Assembly: GCA_027488985.1 (NCBI GenBank) | Contig: JAIYAR010000013.1 | Coordinates: forward strand, 310,001 to 374,000 | DNA: 64,000 nt | Source: Comamonadaceae bacterium | GTDB taxonomy: Bacteria; Pseudomonadota; Gammaproteobacteria; Burkholderiales; Burkholderiaceae_C | Direction of reading: 5' to 3' | Shown here: in pieces, positions 26,414-35,475 of the stretch | Layout of the letters: every line of letters starts with the position of its first letter | Numbering within the stretch: position 1 is the stretch's first letter | Position numbers and translations under genes: made by a program | Notes under the pieces: generated by a model | What the model saw: only the letters and a program-made list of their open reading frames with translations | The model's database searches: none | What the model was told of the DNA's origin: nothing

Positions 26414-27971
26414 CGTCCTCGTCGGTCGGCCATTCGATCAACACAAAGGCCAGCAGTGCCAACCCCATCAACACGCAGGCCAACATCTGGGCCGCGGCCA
26501 GATTGTCCGCCCCGGGCTTGCCCAGGTGCTGGTAAATCAGGGTGGTAAGCGTCACCCACTCCGGTCGAGACAGAAACAGGCTTACCGCGAACTCACCCAC
26601 CGCCGTGGCAGCTGCGAACGCCATGCCCCGACGCAAAGCAGGCGCCAGCAGGGGCAAGGTCACCCGCCAGAAGCAGCGCCACGGACTGGCACCCAAGCTG
26701 CGCGCAGCTTCCAGGTAATGGGCCGGCAGGCTGTCCAGGCGGGCTGCCAATGACTTGGCTATGAAGGGGTAGGCCAGCAATGCATACGCCGCCACCAACA
26801 CCCCGAAGCTGCCGCTCCACTGCGGATAAAGCAGCAACAATCCAAATGCCACCATCACCGGTGACACCATAAATGGCAGAAACACGAGCGTGCGCAGCCA
26901 CAGCACGCGCTGCGCAGCCAAGGTATGTGCCAGCCCCAAGCCTGTAGCCAGCGCCAGCGCCAGAGCGGAGAACTGCGCGGTGTTGGACAGGGCCAGCAGC
27001 GTGTCTTCATCCGTCAACACGACCCAGAAATTTGCTCCTGAATCCATAGCACCCCGCGCAATACTGACAAGCGGCGCAGCACAAATCAGCATCCAAAGCA
27101 TGACAACCGCAAGCACCGCACTCCAAGTTGCAAAGCCCCGCGGGCGGCGGCGGAGTATGGAATCTGATCGCGCGGGCGTCGCCAAACGGTGTTCAATGAC
27201 GGCATAGCCCCAGGCCACCAAGGCGCTGAGTGCCAGCATCCACAAGGACAACACACCGGCCTGCCCGAGCTGCAGTTCGTGGGCGACCAGGGTGTAGATC
27301 TCCACCTCGGCAGTCGCATACTCCTGCCCCCCCAGCACCAGCGCCAAGCCAAAGCCCGAGAAGCAATACAAAAACACCAGGCACAGGGCCGAGGCCAACC
27401 ACGGTGCAATGGCCGGCCACTCCACGCGCCAGAAAGCCCGCCATGGCGTGGCGCCCAGGCTGCGGGCTGCGGCCACCCGAGCGGCACTCACGCTGGAGAG
27501 GGCATCCACCCCGGCACGGACCACCACGCACAGGTTGAAAAACAAATTTCCGTACAGCAACAGCCACGGCGTACCCTGCAGATCCGGCCCGCCCCATCGG
27601 GTGAGCCAGCCGTTAGGCCCTGCCAGTGCCAACACGCCCATGGCAGCTACCAGCGTGGGCACCACAAAGGGCAACATCAGCCCACGCAACATCAAAGACC
27701 GGCCGGGAAACTCCAGACGCGCCAGCACCCAGGCCATGGGCAAACCCAGTATCAACGTGACAAGACAGGTGATGGCCGCTTGCGCAAGCGACCAGAGCAG
27801 GCGGCCACGCAGGTAGTCGTCCTGCCAAGGGCCCCACAGGCTCTCGGCCCCCCAACCCTCCGCGAGCAGGCGCAGCGCCGGCGCTACCAAGACCACAACG
27901 AGAAACGTCAATGGCACAGCCGCCAACCGCCAGTGCGCAAAGACGCCGGTCCGCCTCGCTACAGCTTGCAT
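26400..27971 (-). CDS. thiP: Thiamine ABC transporter permease ThiP
   Basis: A permease of about 523 residues with two fused BPD_transp_1 halves and roughly twelve membrane segments. EAA-like loops are visible as AAARSLGATPWRAFWRVEWP in the first half and AARSLGASPWRCFWRVTLP in the second, which bind ThiQ. ATG 27971 follows AAAGG and is preferred to GTG 27989. It lies 40 bp downstream of thiB and overlaps thiQ. The double-length architecture is the one found in ThiP and in FbpB; the riboswitch upstream decides for thiamine. Confidence 0.9.
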   Translation of the reverse strand: MQAVARRTGVFAHWRLAAVPLTFLVVVLVAPALRLLAEGWGAESLWGPWQDDYLRGRLLWSLAQAAITCLVTLILGLPMAWVLARLEFPGRSLMLRGLMLPFVVPTLVAAMGVLALAGPNGWLTRWGGPDLQGTPWLLLYGNLFFNLCVVVRAGVDALSSVSAARVAAARSLGATPWRAFWRVEWPAIAPWLASALCLVFLYCFSGFGLALVLGGQEYATAEVEIYTLVAHELQLGQAGVLSLWMLALSALVAWGYAVIEHRLATPARSDSILRRRPRGFATWSAVLAVVMLWMLICAAPLVSIARGAMDSGANFWVVLTDEDTLLALSNTAQFSALALALATGLGLAHTLAAQRVLWLRTLVFLPFMVSPVMVAFGLLLLYPQWSGSFGVLVAAYALLAYPFIAKSLAARLDSLPAHYLEAARSLGASPWRCFWRVTLPLLAPALRRGMAFAAATAVGEFAVSLFLSRPEWVTLTTLIYQHLGKPGADNLAAAQMLACVLMGLALLAFVLIEWPTDEDDVRA

Positions 27972-28011
27972 CCCGCCTTTACGCTCCACTCACCGCGCGC
28001 CGTGACAGCAT

Positions 28012-29043
28012 TTACTTCAAGACCACCTTGGTCCAGCGCGCCACCCATTCCGCACCCTTGGCCGCAATGTCCGCATCTGTGGGGGCGCTGAACGCGGTCG
28101 GCTCAGGCGCGAACTTGAAAGCATCAGACTTCGCCACGCCGGCTTCGGCGGGGTACATCCACATCTCCGTCTGCATGCCGGTCTGCACAGGGGCAGAGCG
28201 GAGGAAATCCACAAACTTCTCGGCCGCAGCGCGGTTCTTGCCACCCTTCACCAAGGCCACGCCCTCAACCTGGCGGAATACTGCACCGGGGAAGCTCAGG
28301 GAGCCTGTAGGTGGTTCTGCCAACTTGGTTTTGCTATAGAACAACTCAGCCGCAGGGCTAGTGGCATAGCTCACCACGATGGGGTATTTGCCGCCGTTCT
28401 GGCTGAACTCGGTGTAGTAGGCCTCGGTCCAGCCTTTGGCCACTTTCAGACCGTTGCTACGCAGCTTGGCCCAAAAATCAAAGGCTTTGTCTTCGCCCAA
28501 GGTGCCGATAGTCGAGAGCAGGAACGCATAGCCGGGGCTACTGGTGGCAGGGTTTTGCACCACCAGCAACTTGGCGTAGGCGGGCTGGGTCAGGTCATCG
28601 AGAGATTGAGGCAGAGCCAGACCTTTTTTGGCAAACCAGGCCTTGTGGTAATTCAGGGTCACATAGCCATAGTCCACAGGCACCAATGGGGCGGGCAGCT
28701 CGGCCACTGGCTTGCGACCGGCAGCGGCGGAGCTACCTGCTTCAATGACCCCGGCTGCAAGCGCCTTGGGGGCCAATGCGTTGTCAACGCCGTAAACCAC
28801 ATCGGCAATCGGATTGGCCTTGGTCAGGATGAGCTTGTTGAGCATTTCGCCGGCGTCACCGGCTTTGGTGATGCGCAGCTTCACACCGTTTTCTTTTTCA
28901 AACTGGGTCAGCAATGGCTTGGGGATGGTGAAGGAACTGTGTGTCAGTACCCGCAGGTCTGCTGCGTGGGCGGCAGCCAGGCCGGCGCTCAGAAGCGCGG
29001 CGCCCAGAGTGGTTTTCAGAAACGAAAAAATCCCGTATTGCAT
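28012..29043 (-). CDS. thiB: Thiamine ABC transporter periplasmic binding protein ThiB
   Basis: A 343-residue exported binding protein: signal peptide ending LAAAHAA, mature start DLRVLTHSSFTIPKPLLTQF, then GDAGEMLNKLILTKANPIADVVYGVDN, which are characteristic of ThiB. VDYGYVTLNY and the late TEAYYTEFSQNGGKYPIVVSY match the ligand-contact region. First gene of thiBPQ; its 5' leader contains a TPP riboswitch. Supplies thiamine to ThiPQ. Confidence 0.92.
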   Translation of the reverse strand: MQYGIFSFLKTTLGAALLSAGLAAAHAADLRVLTHSSFTIPKPLLTQFEKENGVKLRITKAGDAGEMLNKLILTKANPIADVVYGVDNALAPKALAAGVIEAGSSAAAGRKPVAELPAPLVPVDYGYVTLNYHKAWFAKKGLALPQSLDDLTQPAYAKLLVVQNPATSSPGYAFLLSTIGTLGEDKAFDFWAKLRSNGLKVAKGWTEAYYTEFSQNGGKYPIVVSYATSPAAELFYSKTKLAEPPTGSLSFPGAVFRQVEGVALVKGGKNRAAAEKFVDFLRSAPVQTGMQTEMWMYPAEAGVAKSDAFKFAPEPTAFSAPTDADIAAKGAEWVARWTKVVLK

Positions 29044-29117
29044 GGTGTGCTCTCTTTCAATGCGCCGACGTAGGCTGCATCAAAAACCGGCACCCGCAAA
29101 CGGGACTATGGCTTCTC

Positions 29118-29194
29118 ACACTTCCTACGCTGGCATAACCCAGATCAGGTACATGGGGTATTTCTCAGTCCTGTCACGGACACCCCCGGTGGAA
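29118..29194 (-). ncRNA. TPP riboswitch (THI element) before thiB
   Basis: The minus strand holds the THI-box core in order: GGGGGTGTCC near the 5' side, CTGAGAAATACCCC, ACCTGATCTGGGTTA and TGCCAGCGTAGGAAG. The CTGAGA and ACCTGATC segments are near-invariant parts of the thiamine pyrophosphate aptamer. Downstream, before the thiB start, lie a CCCG-TTTG-CGGG hairpin (29093-29104) with a later T5 run, and CCTACG (29069-29074) able to pair with the aptamer's CGTAGG (29124-29129). Thiamine pyrophosphate is expected to repress thiBPQ. Confidence 0.95.
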
Positions 29195-29249
29195 GCCGTG
29201 ATTGTAGGCGCCGGCGTGCAGGGACTGCCAGCAGACGCACAATCCCCCC

Positions 29250-31919
29250 ATGTTCCAGAAATTCCGGCGCCGCGCCGGGCCCTTGTGGCCCCTACTCTGC
29301 AGCTTCTCCTTGCAGGAGCTGCGGCAGCACCCTTGGCGCAACGCGGCAGCGGTGGTGTCGGTGATGCTGGGGGTGGCGCTGGCGTTCTCAGTGCACCTCA
29401 TCAATGCCTCCGCGCTGGACGAGTTTTCGCAAGCCGTGCGATCTGTGGGTGGCCAGCCCGACCTGGAGCTGCGTAGCGTCAACAACACCGAGGGCGTACC
29501 CCTGGAACTATGGGGCCGCTTGCAGCGAGACCCCGATATTGCGCTGGCCGCGCCGGTGCTAGAGATCAGCACCTATGCCCTGCCCGCCTCATCCGCTGCG
29601 GGCGTGCCTTCCAACGCTGCCTCCGAGTCCAAGCGCACGCTAGTGCGAGTGGTCGGCATAGACCCTTTGCAGGTGGCGGCCGTAGCCCCGGACTTGATGC
29701 CGCAGCCGGACAACGCAGAGGGTGCAGACAGGCTGTCCTTCTTTGCTCCCGATGCTGTCTTCCTGAACCCTTTGGCACGCCAGTCGCTGGGCGGTAACAC
29801 ACTGCAATTGCAGAACGGCTTGCGCATGCAAGCTGTACGCGTGGCCGGGAGCGTAGCGGCTGGCGGTGCTCCGCTGGCCGTGATGGACATTGCAGCGGTC
29901 CAAGACCTGTTTGGCTTGAGGGAGCGCATCACCCGCGTCGACCTGCGTCTGCGTGCCGGTGTGGACCGCAAGGCCTTGGTGCAACGCTTGCAAAACGAAG
30001 CTGATTGGCCTGCAGGTACGACGCTGCGCGAGCCCGGCGATGCAGTCACCCGGGTCAGCAACCTTTCACGCGCTTACCGGGTGAACCTGACGGTGCTGGC
30101 ACTGGTGGCCTTATTCACCGGCGGCTTTCTGGTGTATTCGGTGCTGGCCCTGAGCGTGACGCGGCGCTTACAGCAGTTTGCCTTGCTGGCAGTGCTGGGC
30201 TTGACCGGCCGGCATCGCCTGCAATTGGTGTTGTGGGAAGCGGCTGCTTTGGGCGCGTTCGGCAGCGTGCTGGGCCTGCTGTTGGGCACCGCATTGGCCG
30301 CCTTGGCATTACGCCTATTGGGTGGCGACTTGGGTGGAGGCTACTTCAGCGGCGCGACACCCGCTCTGCAATGGAGCCCTTGGGCTGCGCTGGTGTTCGG
30401 CGCGTTAGGCACTGCTGCGGCACTGCTGGGCGCATGGGGTCCGGCAAAGCTGGCGCAAGCGCTGCCACCCGCCCAAACCCTCAAGGGTTTGGGACACAGC
30501 CAAGGTGGCAGTAGCGGAGTGCGCGCTGGCTTGGTGCTGCTGGCGGCGGGCGGGCTACTGGCCCTCTTGCCCCCGGTGTGGGACATGCCACTGGCCGCCT
30601 ACCTGAGTGTGGCGGCCCTGCTGCTGGGCGGCATCGTGAGCCTGCCGGCGCTGGTGGGTGTGGTGCTGAACCGCGTGGCACCCTTGCTAGCACGCCACTT
30701 GTTGCCTTTGCTAGCGGTGGAGCGCGCTCGGCGAGTGCGCGAAAGTGCAGCGGTGGCGGTGAGCGGCGTGGTCGCCGCCCTGAGCCTGGCGGTGGCACTC
30801 ACGGTGATGGTGGCCAGTTTTCGCGGCTCGGTGATGGACTGGCTGGACCAGGTACTGCCCGCAGACCTGTACCTGCGCACCGCCATCAGCAGCAGTGCGC
30901 TGGACACCGCGTATCTGGACCCTGCCTTTGTGGAGCAAGCCAGTGCCATACCCGGCGTGGCACGCGCCACCACCCAGCGCATCCTGAACCTGTCTTTGGA
31001 CTCTGCGAAACCCGGCGTGGCGCTGATTGCCCGCCCCTTGCGTGACCCGCAGAGTGGCCGGCTGAACCTGCCATTAGTAGGCGACGTGGCGACCGCCCCT
31101 GAGGGGAGCGTACCCATTTATGTAAGTGAGGCGATGGTGGACCTGTATGGCGCCAAGGTCGGAGAGCCTTTTCCTGCGTTGTCTCTGGCATTTAAGCCAA
31201 ATCAGGTTCCAGCGCACACAGAATATGCGCGAGTCGCTCCGTTTTTTGTAGCAGGCATCTGGCGCGACTATGCCCGCCAAAGCGGTGCCATCACGCTGGA
31301 CCGTGCCGACTACCTGCGTTGGACCCAGGACACGCGGGTCAATGACATGGCGTTCTGGCTGGAAGACGGCGCATCACCAGAGGTCCTGCAGACCGCCATG
31401 CGCAACCTGGCCAACCGCTTGGCTGGCACGCCGGCTGGCGAAGCCGGCAGGCTGCTGGAGTTCGGCTCGGCACGTGAGATACGCACTACCAGCCTGAAAA
31501 TCTTTGACCGCAGTTTTGGAGTGACCTACTGGCTGCAGGCGGTGGCGATTGCCATCGGCCTCTTCGGGGTGGCGGCCAGCTTCAGCGCGCAAGTGCTGGC
31601 GCGGCGCAAGGAATTCGGCCTGCTGGTGCATCTGGGACTCACGCGCCGGCAGATTCTACGGGTGGTGGCGCTGGAGGGCGCTGCGTGGACATCACTGGGC
31701 GCATTGGCCGGCATTGCGCTCGGCCTGGCCGTAGCCGTGGTGCTGGTGCATGTGGTGAACCCGCAGAGCTTTCACTGGACCATGGAGCTGGCCCTCCCCT
31801 GGAGCCGGCTGGCGGCCCTGGGGGCTGCCGTGATTGCGGCAGGCACCCTCACCGCTTGGTTGTCCGGCCGAGCTGCTGCCGGGCGGGACGCGGTGATGGC
31901 GGTGAAGGAAGACTGGTAA
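29250..31919 (+). CDS. FtsX-type ABC transporter permease (large, two FtsX domains)
   Basis: An 889-residue membrane protein with an N-terminal anchor (NAAAVVSVMLGVALAFSVHL), a large periplasmic domain, a first FtsX permease domain (about 265-430), a middle membrane pair near 480-530, a second periplasmic domain and a final FtsX domain (about 765-885). This doubled layout occurs in permeases that work with LolD-type ATPases, often on lipids or outer-membrane factors. Its likely partner ATPase is at 24175. Residues about 648-668 in the second periplasmic domain come from repeat copy G. It is divergent from the thiB leader. Confidence 0.88.
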   Translation: MFQKFRRRAGPLWPLLCSFSLQELRQHPWRNAAAVVSVMLGVALAFSVHLINASALDEFSQAVRSVGGQPDLELRSVNNTEGVPLELWGRLQRDPDIALAAPVLEISTYALPASSAAGVPSNAASESKRTLVRVVGIDPLQVAAVAPDLMPQPDNAEGADRLSFFAPDAVFLNPLARQSLGGNTLQLQNGLRMQAVRVAGSVAAGGAPLAVMDIAAVQDLFGLRERITRVDLRLRAGVDRKALVQRLQNEADWPAGTTLREPGDAVTRVSNLSRAYRVNLTVLALVALFTGGFLVYSVLALSVTRRLQQFALLAVLGLTGRHRLQLVLWEAAALGAFGSVLGLLLGTALAALALRLLGGDLGGGYFSGATPALQWSPWAALVFGALGTAAALLGAWGPAKLAQALPPAQTLKGLGHSQGGSSGVRAGLVLLAAGGLLALLPPVWDMPLAAYLSVAALLLGGIVSLPALVGVVLNRVAPLLARHLLPLLAVERARRVRESAAVAVSGVVAALSLAVALTVMVASFRGSVMDWLDQVLPADLYLRTAISSSALDTAYLDPAFVEQASAIPGVARATTQRILNLSLDSAKPGVALIARPLRDPQSGRLNLPLVGDVATAPEGSVPIYVSEAMVDLYGAKVGEPFPALSLAFKPNQVPAHTEYARVAPFFVAGIWRDYARQSGAITLDRADYLRWTQDTRVNDMAFWLEDGASPEVLQTAMRNLANRLAGTPAGEAGRLLEFGSAREIRTTSLKIFDRSFGVTYWLQAVAIAIGLFGVAASFSAQVLARRKEFGLLVHLGLTRRQILRVVALEGAAWTSLGALAGIALGLAVAVVLVHVVNPQSFHWTMELALPWSRLAALGAAVIAAGTLTAWLSGRAAAGRDAVMAVKEDW
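31191..31253 (-). repeat. Interspersed repeat, copy G (inside FtsX-type permease, reverse)
   Basis: Minus-strand blocks GCTACAAAAAACGGAGCGAC, TCGCGCATATTC, GCGCTGGAACC and TGATTTGGCTTAAA. The host frame reads the other strand as PNQVPAHTEYARVAPFFVA. The distance from CCA (31197) to GCT (31236) is 39 nt, as in copies C and E. It sits just before the conserved VAGIWRDYARQ. Confidence 0.75.
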
Positions 31920-31947
31920 GCCGGCCTTCACCGCCTGCGGAAGTTGT

Positions 31948-32979
31948 TTACTTCTTGGCGCGGATTTTTACCAGCTCGGCTTGCGCTTCGTTCCACAAGT
32001 CCATGCCGATGTCTGCGCCGATCGAGGCGTACACACGGGTCAGCTTGTCACGCATGCGGGCAGACTCTGCGGGAGACAACTCGTTGATTTGCATGCCCTT
32101 GGCCTTCAGGTCGGCCACGGCTTTGGATGCTTCCTCGCGGGTGTCTTTGCGCTCGAAGTCGCGGCTCAGTTTGGCTGCATCGCTCAGGATTTTTTGCTCA
32201 TCTTTGGAGAGTTGATCCCACCACTTCTTGCTCACCAGCACGATCCAGGGGCTGTAGACGTGGTTGGTCACAGTCACGTACTTTTGCACTTCATAGAACT
32301 TGCTGGACAAGATGGTGTTGAAGGGGTTTTCCTGGCCATCCACCGTGTTGGTCTCCAGCGCGCTGAACAGCTCCGAGAAAGCCATGGGCACGGCGTTGGC
32401 ACCCAAGGTCTTGAAGCTGTTGAGGAACACGTTGTTCTGCATCACGCGCAGCTTGATGCCTTCCAGGTCTTCGACCTTGTTGATCGCGCGTTTGCTGTTG
32501 GTCAGGTTGCGGAAGCCATTTTCCCAATACGCCAGGCCGACCAGGCCTTTGTCCTGCAGTTTGTTGCGGATTTTGTCGCCCACCGGGCCGTCCAGCAGCG
32601 CGTCGGCTTCCTTGGCGTTGCTGATCAGGAAAGGGGTATCCCACAGCGCCATTTCTTTGGTGATGCCGACCAAGGTTGCGGTGGAGCCGACCATCATTTC
32701 CTGCGCGCCACCGATCAGGGAGTTTTGCATCTGGACATCCGGACCGAGTGCGGCGGCACCGATGGTGCGGACCTTCATCTTGCCGCCGGAGGCTTTCTCT
32801 ACGGCTTCGGCAAATACCTTGGCTGCTCGGCCCTGGTTGCTTTGCTCGTTGAGGCCGTAGCCGAAGCGGATCAGCCGGGGCTTGATGTCCTGCGCCACCG
32901 CAGGCAGTGCTGCGGCGAACACAGCGGCGCCCGCTACGGCCAGAACGGCACGACGGATCAGGGTGGTGGAAGCTTTCAT
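31948..32979 (-). CDS. TRAP transporter periplasmic solute-binding protein (DctP family)
   Basis: A 343-residue exported protein: signal peptide ending LPAVAQD, then the DctP/TAXI-type pattern RFGYGLNEQSNQGRAAKVFA, GGKMKVRTIGAAALG, the conserved arginine region LEGIKLRVMQNNVF, and SALETNTVDGQENPF (variant of the family VDGQENP). It captures an organic acid for the DctQM channel; the neighbours gntK and a LacI regulator point to gluconate or a related sugar acid. ATG 32979 starts the signal peptide. Last gene of gntK-dctQ-dctM-dctP, 53 bp after dctM. Confidence 0.92.
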   Translation of the reverse strand: MKASTTLIRRAVLAVAGAAVFAAALPAVAQDIKPRLIRFGYGLNEQSNQGRAAKVFAEAVEKASGGKMKVRTIGAAALGPDVQMQNSLIGGAQEMMVGSTATLVGITKEMALWDTPFLISNAKEADALLDGPVGDKIRNKLQDKGLVGLAYWENGFRNLTNSKRAINKVEDLEGIKLRVMQNNVFLNSFKTLGANAVPMAFSELFSALETNTVDGQENPFNTILSSKFYEVQKYVTVTNHVYSPWIVLVSKKWWDQLSKDEQKILSDAAKLSRDFERKDTREEASKAVADLKAKGMQINELSPAESARMRDKLTRVYASIGADIGMDLWNEAQAELVKIRAKK

Positions 32980-33032
32980 GGTTTGTCTCCAGGGTAGGTG
33001 TTGTTGTGGTGCAAAAGGGAAGGAATAAGCGC

Positions 33033-34325
33033 TTAGCGCATCCACGCCACCGGCGCGGTCACGATCTGCGGAAAGAGAACGAAGAGAAACAGAATCAGCG
33101 TGTAGGTGATGAGGAAAGGGTTGACGCCCTTGATCACCTGGTGCAATGGCAGCTTGCCGACGCCGGCAACTACATTGAGTACCGTGCCTACCGGCGGGGT
33201 GACCAAGCCGATGGCGCCGTTGAGCACAAACATCAGCCCGAAGTACACAGGATCGATGCCGGCCTTGACCGCAATCGGCAGCATGACGGGCGCAAAAATC
33301 AGTATGGTGGGCGTGAGGTCCAGGGCGGTACCGATCAGCACCAGGACGACCATCATCACCGCCATCAGCAGGCGTGGATGCTCCACCAGTGGGCCCAACC
33401 AGGCAGTGAGCGTAGAGGGCAGGTCAGCCAGCGTGATCATGTAACTTGCCACCGCGGCACCGGCGCACAGGAACATGACGATAGCCGTGGTTTTTGCGGA
33501 CCGTACCAACACACCGTACAGCTCGGACCATTGCATCTCGCGGTGCACAAACAAAGCAATCACCAGGGCGTACACCGCGGCCACCACGGCGGCCTCCGTC
33601 GGTGTGAAGACACCGCTTTTCATGCCGCCGATGATGATGACCGGCATGAGCAGCGCCCAGACTGCACGCCCGGTTGCCTGAATGCGCTCCACAAGAGGCA
33701 CGGCGGTGCCAGCCGGCAAATCCATGCCTCGCAACACCAAACGCCAAGCGACCACCAGCCCCGCGCCCATGATGAGCCCCGGGACGATGCCCGATACAAA
33801 CAGTGCCGAGATGGACGTATTGGTGGTGACTCCGTAAATCACAAAGGCCATGGAAGGCGGAATAATCGGGCCGATGACACTCCCCGCTGCGATCAGCCCT
33901 GCAGAGTCGGCTACCGGGTAACCGTGCTTGCGCATCATGGGCAGCAGGATGGCGGTCATGGCAGCCGCATCCGCCAAGGCAGAGCCCGACATGGCGGACA
34001 AGAGAATTGCAGCGCCAATGGTCACATAGCCCAGACCTCCGCGGATATGCCCCACCCAAGCCTGAGCCATGTCGATAATGCGCCGGCTGATGCCACCGGT
34101 GTTCATCAGCTCACCGGCCAGGATAAAAAACGGCACGGCCAGGAGTGCAAAACTGTCTACCCCGGCGACGAGGTTCTGGGCCAGTAACTGGGTGTCCCAG
34201 AAGTCGAGCACCCACGCCATGCCTGCACCGGTCAGCACCAGCGCGAGCCCCATATTCATGCCGATACCCATCAGCGTCAGCATGCCGGCGCAGAAGACCA
34301 AGAATGCGAGTCCTTCGTTGCTCAT
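33033..34325 (-). CDS. TRAP transporter large permease (DctM family)
   Basis: A 430-residue integral membrane protein with about twelve segments, the sodium-coupled channel subunit of a TRAP transporter. Typical family features include AVPFFILAGELMNTGGISRRIIDMAQAWVGH, MSGSALADAAAMTAILLPMM and GLVTPPVGTVLNVVAGVGK near the C-terminus. ATG 34325 fits the family length; it starts 4 bp after the stop of the small permease gene. Confidence 0.93.
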   Translation of the reverse strand: MSNEGLAFLVFCAGMLTLMGIGMNMGLALVLTGAGMAWVLDFWDTQLLAQNLVAGVDSFALLAVPFFILAGELMNTGGISRRIIDMAQAWVGHIRGGLGYVTIGAAILLSAMSGSALADAAAMTAILLPMMRKHGYPVADSAGLIAAGSVIGPIIPPSMAFVIYGVTTNTSISALFVSGIVPGLIMGAGLVVAWRLVLRGMDLPAGTAVPLVERIQATGRAVWALLMPVIIIGGMKSGVFTPTEAAVVAAVYALVIALFVHREMQWSELYGVLVRSAKTTAIVMFLCAGAAVASYMITLADLPSTLTAWLGPLVEHPRLLMAVMMVVLVLIGTALDLTPTILIFAPVMLPIAVKAGIDPVYFGLMFVLNGAIGLVTPPVGTVLNVVAGVGKLPLHQVIKGVNPFLITYTLILFLFVLFPQIVTAPVAWMR

Positions 34326-34329
34326 GGTG

Positions 34330-34848
34330 TTACTCCATGTCGGCGCTATGGCCGAGGTCCAAAGGAGTCCGTTGAACCAGCTCCCAAAGCGCCATCGCAC
34401 CTATGGACAGGGAACACAGGAACGCCGGAAGCGGCAGCAACGCGCTGGGGTAACCCAGCACCACCGAAGTACTGTCCAAGCCCACGACGACCTGCTGCCA
34501 GGCACCACGGCCCAACAACGCACAAGCGAGTACAACCAAGAGCCGGATCAGCACCGTCATGCAGGCTAGCGCTCTGGGCTTGCTTTGGAGGGCCGCGACC
34601 AGAGTGGTAAAGGCCATGTGCTCGCCGGCGGGGTAGGCCGCGGTGGCACCGATGAAAACCATCCAGACAAACAACAGGCGGGACAACTCTTCACTGGCTG
34701 CCACGCCACTTCCGAAACCATAGCGCAGCACCACGTTGATGAACACAGACACTGCCATCACGCCCAGACAGGCCGCCATCAATACATTGGTGGTGCGTAC
34801 AAAGCCACTGGCGCGCACCGGCGAGTCCGGTGTTCTGGGGGCAGTCAT
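34330..34848 (-). CDS. TRAP transporter small permease (DctQ family)
   Basis: A 172-residue membrane protein with four hydrophobic segments, the small subunit that joins DctM in TRAP transporters. NVVLRYGFGSGVAASEELSRLLFVWMVFIGA matches the DctQ core with conserved Glu-Glu-x-x-Arg. Its ATG overlaps the gntK stop (ATGA at 34845-34848), so uptake and phosphorylation are coupled in translation. Confidence 0.92.
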   Translation of the reverse strand: MTAPRTPDSPVRASGFVRTTNVLMAACLGVMAVSVFINVVLRYGFGSGVAASEELSRLLFVWMVFIGATAAYPAGEHMAFTTLVAALQSKPRALACMTVLIRLLVVLACALLGRGAWQQVVVGLDSTSVVLGYPSALLPLPAFLCSLSIGAMALWELVQRTPLDLGHSADME

Positions 34849-35351
34849 AAGGTCTCCTCGTAGGTGGCGAGCCAGGCGGTGACCGCAGCTTGCAAATCTT
34901 CCAACGGAAGCATGGCATTCAAGGTCAACACGCCGGCCTCCCCGGTCGGGGACTCCAGCGTGGCAAATTGGTTGTCCACCAGGGTGGTGGAAAAAAAGTG
35001 GCTGGCGGCACGGGCTGTCACGCGGACTTGTGCATCTGCGCGGCTGATTTCCAGAAAAGCAAACAACAATTCGGGCGCCGCAGCGCGCAAACGTTCCCGG
35101 TAGCTGTGCTTGAGGGCCGAGCAAGTCACCACGGCACCCCGGGGATGAAGGAGGATCTGCTCACTCAGCGTGGCCAGCCAGCCTTGGCGGTCTACATCTG
35201 TCAGGGCAATGCCCTGCTGCATCTTGCTGCGGTTGGCCGGGCTGTGGTGGTCGTCCCCTTCCACCAACGGCATGCCGGTCGCCGCAGCCACCCGGGCGCC
35301 GACGCTGGATTTGCCGCACCCGGCCACTCCCATGATCACAATAGATTTCAT
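34845..35351 (-). CDS. gntK: Gluconokinase GntK
   Basis: A 168-residue P-loop kinase that phosphorylates D-gluconate to 6-phosphogluconate for the Entner-Doudoroff or pentose phosphate route. Motifs: Walker A MGVAGCGKSSVG at the N-terminus, EGDDHHSPANRSKMQQGIALTD, VVTCSALKHSYRERLR and HFFSTTLVDNQFATLE, all diagnostic of GntK. ATG 35351 is preferred because GGAAG lies just upstream; ATG 35360 in frame is possible. First gene of the sugar-acid operon. The palindromic operator at 35364-35381 touches its start, so a LacI-family repressor should control it. Confidence 0.93.
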   Translation of the reverse strand: MKSIVIMGVAGCGKSSVGARVAAATGMPLVEGDDHHSPANRSKMQQGIALTDVDRQGWLATLSEQILLHPRGAVVTCSALKHSYRERLRAAAPELLFAFLEISRADAQVRVTARAASHFFSTTLVDNQFATLESPTGEAGVLTLNAMLPLEDLQAAVTAWLATYEETL

Positions 35352-35363
35352 AGCTTCCATTAT

Positions 35364-35381
35364 TTGGATAGCGCTATCCAA
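35364..35381. promoter_or_regulatory. LacI-type operator O1 (gntK side)
   Basis: TTGGATAGCGCTATCCAA, an 18-bp perfect palindrome with the central CG of LacI-family operators. It lies 4-13 bp upstream of the possible gntK starts. The core GGATAGCGCTATCC recurs at O2, 110 bp away. Confidence 0.8.
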
Positions 35382-35475
35382 ACTGCTTCAAAAAAAAATA
35401 ACGGCACTTCACATCGGTATGCAAAAAAGCCGCTATGCAAAGCGATGCGGGTTAGTACTCTGCTTCGCCGTCTTC

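Noticed and set aside
28330-28375. Repeat-like string GCTATAGAAC...GGGCTAGTGGC inside thiB
   Set aside because: Only the two ends resemble the interspersed repeat; the middle blocks are missing and the spacing is about 15 bp too short, and the encoded residues look like normal ThiB sequence.
35370-35400. GCTATCC and A-rich tract beside gntK as another repeat copy
   Set aside because: It is part of a perfect LacI-type palindrome and lacks the GCGCA and GGCGCTAG blocks.
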